From positions 1-64,000 of the forward strand of contig CACOQT010000004.1 of NCBI GenBank assembly GCA_902629395.1: a stretch of DNA of 64,000 nt, given 5' to 3'. Source of the stretch: an uncultured Prochlorococcus sp. GTDB lineage: Bacteria > Cyanobacteriota > Cyanobacteriia > PCC-6307 > Cyanobiaceae. The position numbers were made by a program, and so were the translations under genes. This document shows, piece by piece, positions 8,197 through 16,237 of the stretch. Each line of letters starts with the position of its first letter. Position 1 is the stretch's first letter. The notes under the pieces are model-generated. The model had not been told where the DNA came from and ran no database searches. It worked only from the letters and a program-made list of their open reading frames with translations.

Positions 8197-9477
8197 TTAT
8201 AAAGAAATTAATTCAAAATAATTTATATCATTATTATTATTAACTACAATATTTTGAACTTTAAAGCTATCTCCGATATTCACATGATTTTTTGAGCTTA
8301 GATTACATATAGTAGAAAAATGATATTCAATAAAGTATAAAATACAAATATTCTTATATTTGTTAATCCAATCAAGTAATATCACAGTATATTCCTTCAT
8401 AAAGTTTTTTTTGAACCATTTATTTAGCCAATATTTCTGATCTTCTCTATATCTCATGATATTTTGTTTTCCTTTGTTGTTTATTTTGTTTATTATTTGT
8501 TCAACATCTTTTTTTGATATAAGTTCTTTATTCTTTAGATATCTATTTAGTTGATGGTTAACCAATAAATCTGCATATCTTCTAATCGGTGATGTAGCGT
8601 GTAAATAATTGGATAGTCCTAAACTGGCGTGAGGCATTGGATTTATAGAGTAATATGTATTACACATATTTTTCTTAAGTAAATAATTTCTTAATGTGTT
8701 ATTTTCTGAAAATTTTATTTTGTTAGTTTTAATTTTATCTACGCGTTCCTGAACCCTATATGGAACTGGTATTTTATTTATCTTAGTAAAATTGGAAATT
8801 AGATTTCCATATAAGATCATTGCTTCACTTATTAACTGTCTAGATAAGGTTGGATCTATTATTTTAATGAATGGAATATTATCTTTTACAATAATTTTTC
8901 CAAATGGTTCTGTTATTTCCGTAGAGCCTGAAATCCTTCTCCAACATTTTCTCTTTTGTAAAATCTCATTGATAATGCTTAAATCTTCTTCTTCTTTTGG
9001 TGCATAATCAATAAGCTCATCAGCTTCTTTATAATTTAATCGTAAGTCAACATTAATAATGCTCTTCACTATTTCAGAAGAAGCAACACTACCGTCTTCA
9101 TTAAAAATAACACCTAAGCTTATAGATTCCCTCTTTTTCTTCTCACTCAGACTAAACACATCATCTATTAAAGCTTCTGGAAGCATGTAACAATTATTCG
9201 TCGACAAGTAAACAGATGAAATTAGCCTCATTGCTTTCTTATCAATGGCTGATTGATATTCTAAAAATGAGGTAGGCGAAGCAATATGGATCCATAATTT
9301 TTTTTTAAATGAATATTTTTCAAGCGATATAGCATCATCTATTTCAAACGTTTGCGAATCATCTATTGTATACGTTTTTAGATACGTTAGGTCTTTTATT
9401 CCATTATATTTATTACTTTCTTGTGTAAATCTAAATATTATATCTTTTACTTCAGTATCTAGTATTTTATCGCACAT
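8197..9477 (-). CDS. RNB-domain exoribonuclease (RNase II/R family)
   Basis: A 426-residue 3'-5' exoribonuclease core. The catalytic block reads TIDDSQTFEIDDAIS at residues 37-51; Asp39, Asp47 and Asp48 are kept, while the position usually Asp (residue 45) is Glu. The conserved SPIRRYADLLVNHQLNRYL block appears in the second half. The protein is short: it begins at the RNB domain and has no N-terminal cold-shock domains, and the C-terminal 70 residues are at most a degenerate S1 domain. It sits 23 bases after rpsR, so it is likely co-expressed with ribosomal proteins and may act in rRNA or mRNA turnover. Confidence 0.88.
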   Translation of the reverse strand: MCDKILDTEVKDIIFRFTQESNKYNGIKDLTYLKTYTIDDSQTFEIDDAISLEKYSFKKKLWIHIASPTSFLEYQSAIDKKAMRLISSVYLSTNNCYMLPEALIDDVFSLSEKKKRESISLGVIFNEDGSVASSEIVKSIINVDLRLNYKEADELIDYAPKEEEDLSIINEILQKRKCWRRISGSTEITEPFGKIIVKDNIPFIKIIDPTLSRQLISEAMILYGNLISNFTKINKIPVPYRVQERVDKIKTNKIKFSENNTLRNYLLKKNMCNTYYSINPMPHASLGLSNYLHATSPIRRYADLLVNHQLNRYLKNKELISKKDVEQIINKINNKGKQNIMRYREDQKYWLNKWFKKNFMKEYTVILLDWINKYKNICILYFIEYHFSTICNLSSKNHVNIGDSFKVQNIVVNNNNDINYFELISL

Positions 9478-9500
9478 TCTATAATTAATAGAACATTATA

Positions 9501-9722
9501 CTATCCTTCTGGATTAACAAAGGGAAGCAAGGCAATAATTCTTGCTCTTTTAACTGCTGTTGTTAGATCTCTTTGCTGCTTAGCTGTTAGTCCAGTAAGT
9601 CTTCTGGGTAAAATTTTTCCTCTATCTGTAATAAATTTTTTTAGTAGTTCTACGTCTTTATAATCAATTGGATCTCCAGGCTTTATTGGAGATAATTTTT
9701 GTTTGAATACTGAATTAGTCAT
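9501..9722 (-). CDS. rpsR: 30S ribosomal protein S18
   Basis: A 73-residue S18 with the family block [20 protein letters not shown] and [20 protein letters not shown], which forms the rRNA-contacting helices on the platform of the small subunit. The C-terminal [10 protein letters not shown] is also typical. It lies 27 bases after rpmG on the same strand, the usual cyanobacterial and plastid rpmG-rpsR pair. Confidence 0.97.
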   Translation of the reverse strand: MTNSVFKQKLSPIKPGDPIDYKDVELLKKFITDRGKILPRRLTGLTAKQQRDLTTAVKRARIIALLPFVNPEG

Positions 9723-9749
9723 TTTAAAAAATTGTGGAAAGGGAAATGA

Positions 9750-9947
9750 TTATTTGATTTCTCGATGAATAGTCATCTTATTAAGTTCTGGACAGAATTT
9801 TTTAAGTTCAAGTCTCTCTGTAGTGTTCCTACGATTTTTTTCTGTGGTGTATCTAGAAACTCCCGCAGAACGTTTTTCTGAGGTAGGTACAGATCTAGAC
9901 TCAGTACATTCTAAAGTGACAACAATTCTGGTACCTTTTTTAGCCAT
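9750..9947 (-). CDS. rpmG: 50S ribosomal protein L33
   Basis: A 65-residue L33 beginning [16 protein letters not shown], with the [20 protein letters not shown] core and [14 protein letters not shown] tail. Only single cysteines remain where zinc-binding L33 forms have CxxC pairs, so this is the zinc-free form seen in cyanobacteria and plastids. It leads the rpmG-rpsR-RNB-metG-lptC run and is divergent from pheT. Confidence 0.97.
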   Translation of the reverse strand: MAKKGTRIVVTLECTESRSVPTSEKRSAGVSRYTTEKNRRNTTERLELKKFCPELNKMTIHREIK

Positions 9948-10061
9948 ATGACTTAGATCAACTTTTGTGAGTCAGGGAACAAAGTACAATCTTACAAGGC
10001 TACGCACCCTTTTTTATAAATTTATTTGAGAAACTATGTTTAACTCCTGTCAGAGCAAATC

Positions 10062-12533
10062 ATGAAGGTATCAGTTTCTTGGCTAAAAGATCTTGTCGAA
10101 TTGAACAGTGATATTGATGAATTGGCTGAAAAGCTTTCAATGACTGGCTTTGAAGTTGAATCTTTAGAAGACTTATCAGAACAAGCAAAGAATGTTGTTG
10201 TGGGCTTTGTTGACGAAATCAAACCACATCCAAATGCCAAAAAGCTAAAAGTTTGTTCAGTTGATGTTGGTTTACCAAAAAACCTAAGTATTGTTTGTGG
10301 TGCTCCAAATGTAAAAGCCGGGTATCACGTTCTTGTGGCTAAGGTTGGAGCCTATTTATCAACTAAATCATTAAAAATAAAATTATCAAATTTACGTGGT
10401 GTAGAGAGTGCAGGAATGATTTGTTCATTGGATGAATTAGGGATTGAAAGTAGTAATGAAGGTATAGAAATTCTTGAGGAAAATGAAGCAAAAATCCCTG
10501 AAATTGGCTCGAATGTTGTCGATTATCTGAGCTTGAATGACACCATAATTGAATTAGCTATTACTGCTAACAGACCTGATGGTATGTCTATGGCTGGTAT
10601 AGCACGAGAGATATCAACAATAACAAATTCAAAATTAACTTTACCTACTTTAAATTATGATAATGACTTTGAAAAATTCTGTCCTCAAATAAAAGATAAA
10701 GAAGCTAAAGAATCTAACTTCATCTACACGCTTACATATATAGATAATATAGACAATACAGGAAATATAAATAAATCAATTTTTAATAAATTAAATTCAT
10801 TAAGACAAAATTGTATCAACCCTGTTGTAGACATAACCAATTTTTTAATGCTTGAACAAGGCCAACCACTACATGCCTTTGATGCAGATCTATTAGATAA
10901 TCTTCTTGGTAGAAAAGTTATGCAAAATGATTTTGGAATGAGAAATGGTAAAGAAGGCGAATCATTTGTTGCACTTGATAAGAAAGAATATAAATTAAAT
11001 AAGAATATAAAGGTAATTACCTGCGGCAATTTTCCAATTGCAATAGCTGGTGTTATCGGTGGAAATAATAGCTCCGTGAGTCATAGAACTACAAGAATTT
11101 GGTTGGAAGCAGCAGTATTTAATCCTGCATCAGTAAGAAATAGCAGTAGAGAAATAGGGCTTAGGACAGATGCTAGTAGTAGATATGAAAAAGGGATATC
11201 TCCCTCTATGACAATTGCTATCTCAAAAAGAGCTAGTGAAATTATATCAATAGAATTAGGTGGTAAAATTAAATCTACACACGTTAATAATCAATTTAAT
11301 AGAAAAGATATTAGTGTCAATCTAAGAACAGAGAAAATTAAAAAGGTTCTAGGTAAATTGAATCGCAATGATAATAGTAAATTTGATAAATATAATACAT
11401 ATAGTCATATTAATAATGATGAGATAGAGCCTCTTCTTACAAGACTTGGTTGCCAACTTACATCCACTTCTAGTGGTTGGAATGTTCAAATTCCACCTCA
11501 TAGATCATCTGATTTAACTAGAGAGATTGATTTAATAGAAGAAATAGCAAGATTAATTGGATATGATAATTTTGATTCAAATATTCCAGATCCGCTTGAG
11601 CCAGGAATATTAACACCTGCTAATTTGGTTGAAAGACGTTTAAGAAATTCCTTTATTAATAATGGTTTTCAAGAAGTAGTTACTTCATCACTTGTTGGTC
11701 CTGATGATACTGACGAAAATGCTGTATTAATAAAAAATCCACTACTATCAGAGACAAGTAGATTAAGAACAAATGTATGGGATGAACATCTTAAAATACT
11801 CCAGAGAAATGTCTCGTTTGGTGCTGAAGGTTGTTGGATATTTGAAATAGCAAAGACATATACTAAAGATAACGATACCTTTGTTGAAAAAAATTTACTA
11901 GCAGGATCTTTGACTGGTAATAAACGATTTAGTAAGTGGGGCTCATCATCAAAACAACATTCATTAGATTATTTTGAAGCAAGAGGCAAACTTAAGCAAT
12001 CACTTGATGTACTAGGAATTGAAACTATTGACAAACAACTTATAAACAAAGATTTAATGCATCCAGGTCGCACGTCTGAATTATTTGTTGAAGGAAAAAG
12101 TATCGGCTTCTTTGGACAAATACACCCTTACACTGCTGAAAAATATGATTTAACAAAAGAGTCATACTTATTTAACCTTGATTTAGATCCTTTGATTAAA
12201 GCCGCTACAAGGAAAACAAATTGGACGAGAAATTACAAGGATTATCCCACTGTTCCTTTCATGGAAAGGGATATTGCACTAATACATTCAAAAAAATACA
12301 GCTCCTTAGAAATAATAAATTTAATAAGGAAATCTGGTAGACCACTTTTAGAGAAAGTTGAATTGATAGACCGTTACGAGGGATCTTCCATACCCGAGGA
12401 TTCAGTTAGTCAGGCTTTTAGAATCAAATACAGAGATACTAATAAAACTCTTGTTGAAGAAGATATAGCTCCAATACACGAAAAAATTAGAACTGCACTT
12501 AAGGAAAAAATAAATGCGGACCTAAGAAGCTAG
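10062..12533 (+). CDS. pheT: phenylalanyl-tRNA synthetase beta subunit
   Basis: The 823-residue PheRS beta chain. The N-terminus holds the EMAP-like tRNA-binding domain (VVGFVDEIKPHPNAKKLKVC, residues 46-65), then the B3/B4 editing region (NPVVDITNFLMLEQGQPLHA), B5 helix-turn-helix, the inactive catalytic-like core (RNSFINNGFQEVVTSSLVGP) and the C-terminal anticodon-binding FDX-ACB domain (YPTVPFMERDIALIHSKKYS onward). No pheS is in this window, so the two subunits are encoded apart, as is usual in cyanobacteria. The stop runs into a repeat-rich gap. Confidence 0.97.
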   Translation: MKVSVSWLKDLVELNSDIDELAEKLSMTGFEVESLEDLSEQAKNVVVGFVDEIKPHPNAKKLKVCSVDVGLPKNLSIVCGAPNVKAGYHVLVAKVGAYLSTKSLKIKLSNLRGVESAGMICSLDELGIESSNEGIEILEENEAKIPEIGSNVVDYLSLNDTIIELAITANRPDGMSMAGIAREISTITNSKLTLPTLNYDNDFEKFCPQIKDKEAKESNFIYTLTYIDNIDNTGNINKSIFNKLNSLRQNCINPVVDITNFLMLEQGQPLHAFDADLLDNLLGRKVMQNDFGMRNGKEGESFVALDKKEYKLNKNIKVITCGNFPIAIAGVIGGNNSSVSHRTTRIWLEAAVFNPASVRNSSREIGLRTDASSRYEKGISPSMTIAISKRASEIISIELGGKIKSTHVNNQFNRKDISVNLRTEKIKKVLGKLNRNDNSKFDKYNTYSHINNDEIEPLLTRLGCQLTSTSSGWNVQIPPHRSSDLTREIDLIEEIARLIGYDNFDSNIPDPLEPGILTPANLVERRLRNSFINNGFQEVVTSSLVGPDDTDENAVLIKNPLLSETSRLRTNVWDEHLKILQRNVSFGAEGCWIFEIAKTYTKDNDTFVEKNLLAGSLTGNKRFSKWGSSSKQHSLDYFEARGKLKQSLDVLGIETIDKQLINKDLMHPGRTSELFVEGKSIGFFGQIHPYTAEKYDLTKESYLFNLDLDPLIKAATRKTNWTRNYKDYPTVPFMERDIALIHSKKYSSLEIINLIRKSGRPLLEKVELIDRYEGSSIPEDSVSQAFRIKYRDTNKTLVEEDIAPIHEKIRTALKEKINADLRS

Positions 12534-12855
12534 TCTTACAAGTCTTATAATTATCTTGTCCTTAGTCTACAAAGAAGACACGTCTAAGACAAAATAGAAT
12601 TATTTATATGTGTATTTAAGCTTTCTCAGGTTTTAGAACAAAAAAGTTAATAATTAAGCCTATTTCAGTATTCATAAAATCTTCCAAGATAAACTCACAT
12701 TCACAAAAACATAAATGTTGTATCTAGAGTCTTATCTAAGATTTTATTTGAGACTTGGAATGAGTCTTAACATAGACAAGCTAGACTAGATTAATGCATT
12801 TTTAGAATTGCTTCGGAACAATCACTTCAAATAAACGACTATTTTTCTAATGATT

Positions 12856-12888
12856 TATGCATAACTGTCTATCACACAGTTATGCATA
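12856..12888. repeat. perfect 13-bp inverted repeat
   Basis: TATGCATAACTGT (12856-12868) and ACAGTTATGCATA (12876-12888) are perfect reverse complements separated by seven bases. There is no T tract directly after it, so it looks more like an RNA structural element or a protein-binding dyad than a terminator. Confidence 0.7.
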
Positions 12889-13017
12889 TATAAGATATCA
12901 ATCATAGCTTGAGTTCTGTGGCATATAGATGCGTGTGGACAAAACATGGACTTAACATGTAAATGAGTGGAAACTTGAATCTAAAAATCCATAATAAATT
13001 TAAAATTTTTTGCATTT

Positions 13018-13060
13018 AAAAATGCAATAGATGATGCATGTATCATGCATTGCATTTTTT
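13018..13060. terminator. terminator-like hairpin with a competing upstream hairpin
   Basis: AAAAATGCA (13018-13026) and ATGCATG (13034-13040) pair with CATGCAT (13044-13050) and TGCATTTTT (13051-13059), giving 16 pairs, a seven-base bulge and a three-base loop, followed by T residues. TGCATTT (13011-13017) can instead pair with AAATGCA (13020-13026), which would break the lower stem. It may end a transcript in either direction. Confidence 0.5.
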
Positions 13061-13206
13061 ATCTCTTTAATAAAGTACGGAAGAATGTTTTATTGATAGA
13101 GATCAGGCAGATTAGTTCACCTGTAAAACCGAATGACCTTCTAATTTGTCTACGCTGAGTCTCTTCTTTAGACTATTATTGAGACAAATCTGAGACTTCT
13201 TGGAAT

Positions 13207-14265
13207 CTAGTTCTTGTATAAATCCTTGAGCAATTGATATGCCTCGTTTAACTTTCTCATATTTTCATTTGATCCTCCTGCGTCAGGATGATTTGAAAGT
13301 GCTTTTTCTTTGTATGCGTCTCTAATAAAAGAGAGGGTAAGTGATGATCCAGCTTTTGTTGGTAACCCCAATAATTTCAATGCACCATGAACAGTCATTG
13401 TTGATTCAAGCGTTTGGAATGAAGTCACATTTTGACTACGTTTGAATTTATTTACAAATCTACGAATAAGAGTGGGAATTCTATCTCTTAGGTTTTTAGT
13501 TGAAAAAGGATCCTCGAGAGCACCTGCTAAAATAACAACATCATCAAGCGTCACAGAATTAATTTTCCATTCACGGCAATATGAATTAAGCATTTTGCAC
13601 GCAGCATTCCAGGTAAAAGGGATATTTTCAGTACCATCGACATTCGGCCAGATATCTCTAGCAAGCCAAATCATTGATGCCTCAATTACACTTTCTGTTG
13701 GTTTTTGTCCATAAAGATATATCCAATGTTTTTCGGCTGCGTCTTTCGCTTGTAATAAATCATCAATATTAATTGATGTTATTGAGGTGTCTTCATTATT
13801 TTTAAATGATTGGTTTTTACTCAAACTTCTCTTAAGGTTTGTAGTTTGTTTTCTAATAAAACCTGGTAATTCAATACCTGTAGAGACAGTTTCTTTTTGA
13901 TTAGTTTTTACATTACTAGCCTTGGAATTCAATACAGATACATTTTTCATTTCTATATTTTTATTTCCAACTATCACTAGTGCCTTTTCCTCCTTTTTAT
14001 TATTTTCAATTATTATTTGATCACTTAAAGAGTCATTAATGTTATGATGAGTAAAATCTAATTGTTCATTTTCATTTATTTCATTATCTAAATCCGTTGG
14101 CAATATAACTTGTAATAGCCTCTCAAATACTTGTCCTCTTCTTCTGAATCCCCACTCTTTGCGAAGACGATCGACACCTTTAACAAGATCAATTGGTAAA
14201 TCAATTGAAATCCTCTTAATATCCTTTTCTTCTCCTTCCTTCACAAGATCCTTAAAACTATTCAT
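13207..14265 (-). CDS. ribbon-helix-helix-like / J-domain fusion protein
   Basis: A 352-residue protein with an unusual layout. Residues 18-55 (KRISIDLPIDLVKGVDRLRK, then EWGFRRRGQVFERLLQVILP) follow the strand-helix-turn-helix pattern of ribbon-helix-helix DNA-binding domains. A long polar linker (about 60-165, Asn/Lys-rich) leads to a helical middle region (170-285). The C-terminal 65 residues are a J domain with an intact HPD (SNHPDAGG) and the expected flanking helices. J domains stimulate DnaK; the N-terminal fold would tether it to DNA. The middle domain is unrecognised. It is the last gene before the convergent gap. Confidence 0.75.
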   Translation of the reverse strand: MNSFKDLVKEGEEKDIKRISIDLPIDLVKGVDRLRKEWGFRRRGQVFERLLQVILPTDLDNEINENEQLDFTHHNINDSLSDQIIIENNKKEEKALVIVGNKNIEMKNVSVLNSKASNVKTNQKETVSTGIELPGFIRKQTTNLKRSLSKNQSFKNNEDTSITSINIDDLLQAKDAAEKHWIYLYGQKPTESVIEASMIWLARDIWPNVDGTENIPFTWNAACKMLNSYCREWKINSVTLDDVVILAGALEDPFSTKNLRDRIPTLIRRFVNKFKRSQNVTSFQTLESTMTVHGALKLLGLPTKAGSSLTLSFIRDAYKEKALSNHPDAGGSNENMRKLNEAYQLLKDLYKN

Positions 14266-14429
14266 ATATTAATGGCCTTTTTATATTCAACACACCCTTA
14301 GCTTTAAATTTATATATTTGGCTAAAATTAAATTTATTTAAATTTGGAGATATTATTTAAATATCAGGAGATAGCCACATCAACCAAATTCATAAACTAT
14401 TATTGTGTTGTTACAATTATCAAGTAGAT

Positions 14430-14609
14430 ATGGATTTTTGCACAAACTCCCAAAAATGGAGCGAGAGAAAAAAATTTTTTCAAGCTAAGAAATTAAATTT
14501 TTTAATTTCCGTAAAAGAGTCTTATGAAAGAAAACTTGCAGCCATTACTGCATCAATTGCAAAACTAGAGGAACAAATGAAAACAAGCATTCCTGACCCT
14601 GAAAGCTAA
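14430..14609 (+). CDS. small helical protein, 59 aa
   Basis: The protein beginning MDFCTNSQKWSERKKFFQAK contains a basic first half and a coiled-coil-like second half (YERKLAAITASIAKLEEQMK). An in-frame ATG at 14403 would add nine residues (MCCYNYQVD); I prefer 14430 because the added residues look random. It is divergent from the RHH-J gene. Length, composition and position between two core genes suggest a genuine conserved small protein of unknown role. Confidence 0.6.
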   Translation: MDFCTNSQKWSERKKFFQAKKLNFLISVKESYERKLAAITASIAKLEEQMKTSIPDPES

Positions 14610-14625
14610 ACTAGTTGCAATCTAC

Positions 14626-15465
14626 TTATTCGATTACATCTTTCAATATTTTTTCTGGGCCAAATTTAATAAGTTCGTCAACATTAGAATATTTTGTTCC
14701 AAGAAAATAACCGGCAAAACCTAAGGCATTTATATAAAAACCGTTTGATTTATCTTTTCTTCTTTTTACAAGTGCGATCCATTCTGAAGTTATAAGCAAA
14801 TTGTATGGTTTTAATGGTTTATTATTCAAATCGACATCACCTATATTCATTTCTTTAATCATAGTCTTATATGAATTGTACAATTCATTTGAGTTAGATT
14901 TGTAAGTATTCTTCCTTGGTTTAATTGCGATACAATGTGAAATCAAAGAGAATAATTTGTTCCTGCTATTCAACAATGAGCAGAACCAATCATATCTAGG
15001 ACAAACACTCTCATTATGATGCCTCGGTAATAATTGGAAATGACGATGAGGTTGACTAGCACCTGCTTCTCTGCTGCTATTAAAGAACCATAAACCGCTC
15101 GTATCATTGTCTACATATTCAATAGCATCAAAATCATGAATATTAAGCCATCCATTTTGTGGTTTCCATTTATTTGTTATCAACAACATGTGTCCAATAT
15201 GAACTGGATATTTATTAAGTATTAAAGTGTGTGTATTGTTAACAGATTGTATCTCAAGCCTTGAATCCCAGGGGATAAATGGGTTTCTTTTTGGGCCATA
15301 TTCAACTAAATATTTTGGATTGGGACTTTTAAGAAAGCGTAATTCGTAATCAATCAATACTTTAAGTGATTTGTATTTAAAAGTATCTAAAGGAATTATT
15401 GCTCCGCTACTTAAGGCTTTTTTACTGGTCTCAAGTGCTTTTGACCATATAATTTCGCTCCTCAC
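14626..15465 (-). CDS. Ap4A phosphorylase (ATP adenylyltransferase)
   Basis: A 279-residue member of the HIT superfamily GalT/Apa branch, which cleaves diadenosine tetraphosphate by phosphorolysis to ADP and ATP. The hallmark is GASQPHRHFQLLPR near residues 135-148, where the H-x-H supplies the nucleophilic His. The upstream ILNKYPVHIGHMLLITNKWK segment and NLLITSEWIALVKRRK near the C-terminus are also typical. It is convergent with the small helical gene, ending 17 bases after it. Confidence 0.85.
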   Translation of the reverse strand: MRSEIIWSKALETSKKALSSGAIIPLDTFKYKSLKVLIDYELRFLKSPNPKYLVEYGPKRNPFIPWDSRLEIQSVNNTHTLILNKYPVHIGHMLLITNKWKPQNGWLNIHDFDAIEYVDNDTSGLWFFNSSREAGASQPHRHFQLLPRHHNESVCPRYDWFCSLLNSRNKLFSLISHCIAIKPRKNTYKSNSNELYNSYKTMIKEMNIGDVDLNNKPLKPYNLLITSEWIALVKRRKDKSNGFYINALGFAGYFLGTKYSNVDELIKFGPEKILKDVIE

Positions 15466-15966
15466 CTCAAATCGACCTTTAATAACTTTATATTTTTGAT
15501 TATATAACCAACAAACTATTGAATTAAAACATTAACGAATGCTTATTAACTATTCACTTCTTATTAATTTTCAGATAAGTGAACAGGGCTATCATCCCTC
15601 TGATAATCTTGCAATTTATCCCTGACAAGCCGCAGAGCGCATAAATGACGGGTTGTATGCATTTAATTGGTTCAACCCTCCAGGGACGATTTTTAGGCCT
15701 CTAGAGAAGCTTTGATTACTGATAAGAAATTTCCAGTTATTGAATTAAAAATATAAAATAATCATAAACCTAAAATTAAAAAGGAAAATAAAACAAAAGT
15801 GAAAGATTATCAATCAAAATTGTAAATTCTCGAGATCCTTTGTACCGGAACGGTTTATAGCTATCAAGCTGAAAAAGAAATTTATCAATTTGCAAAATAG
15901 TTTCAGATAATTGGCAAATAAGGTTGACGAAAGCAGGGGGGAAGGAGGTAATACTCAATCAGTAAT
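15466..15966. other. 500-base gap with a GC-rich, probably structured RNA patch
   Basis: Between the divergent Ap4A phosphorylase and the 78-residue gene there is no convincing ORF. Positions 15581-15710 are about 46% GC (60 of 130 bases), well above the surrounding DNA, and carry several complementary runs (see separate entry). The rest is AT-rich, ending in a purine-rich stretch with a perfect AAGGAGGT. Confidence 0.55.
15560..15710 (+). ncRNA. candidate structured non-coding RNA
   Basis: Complementary runs include TTCACTT/AAGTGAA near the left edge, GGGTTG (15650-15655) with CAACCC, CCCTG near 15620 with CAGGG near 15681, and AGGGCTA near 15585 with the TAGGCCT at 15694-15700 (one mismatch). 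These could close a long hairpin about 120 bases long. I could not match it to tmRNA, RNase P RNA, SRP RNA or Yfr1. A 6S-like RNA or a 5' leader element of the 78-residue gene are both possible. The strand is a guess. Confidence 0.35.
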
Positions 15967-16203
15967 GTGTCCTCAATGGATTGGGACTTTTCTGAAGACG
16001 AAGCTTTCCTAGCTCTATGTGATGCGTTTCGCGAGAGCGGAGAAACTTCTGCCATGGAATTTTTGGCTACGGGTGAAGGTGCTTTTCACTTTCAGGAACT
16101 GACTCAAAACGCTGCAGGTGAGGGAATTGATTTAAGTGACTCAGAATCAATGGCAGAGTTTCAAATGGAAGTATTAGAAACAATCGACGAAATGGGTACT
16201 TAA
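15967..16203 (+). CDS. acidic conserved-looking protein, 78 aa
   Basis: A strongly acidic 78-residue protein (MDWDFSEDEAFLALCDAFRE..., ending LETIDEMGT) predicted to be almost all helix. Starts at GTG 15967 or ATG 15976 are possible. A perfect AAGGAGGT lies at 15942-15949, but it is 17 bases from the GTG, longer than the normal spacing, and no standard start codon sits at the ideal distance. Unknown function; it follows the putative structured RNA and is convergent with metH. Confidence 0.6.
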   Translation: MSSMDWDFSEDEAFLALCDAFRESGETSAMEFLATGEGAFHFQELTQNAAGEGIDLSDSESMAEFQMEVLETIDEMGT

Positions 16204-16237
16204 TCTCCAGTGCTAATTAACAAATAAAGAAAGATAT

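Larger units (their letters stand above)
12534..13206. other. long convergent intergenic gap rich in inverted repeats
   Basis: This 673-base gap between the 3' ends of pheT and the RHH-J gene has no supportable ORF, which is unusual in so compact a genome. It contains four exact copies of AGTCTTA (12532, 12541, 12728, 12763), a hairpin at 12556-12592, a 13-bp perfect stem at 12856-12888, a terminator-like hairpin at 13018-13060 and a nested stem at 13144-13189. One or more non-coding RNAs is the simplest explanation, but I recognise none. Confidence 0.5.

Noticed and set aside
15776-15958. 60-residue minus-strand ORF in the 500-base gap
   Set aside because: No ribosome-binding site, odd hydrophobic-rich composition, and overlap with the leader of the 78-residue gene; not supportable.
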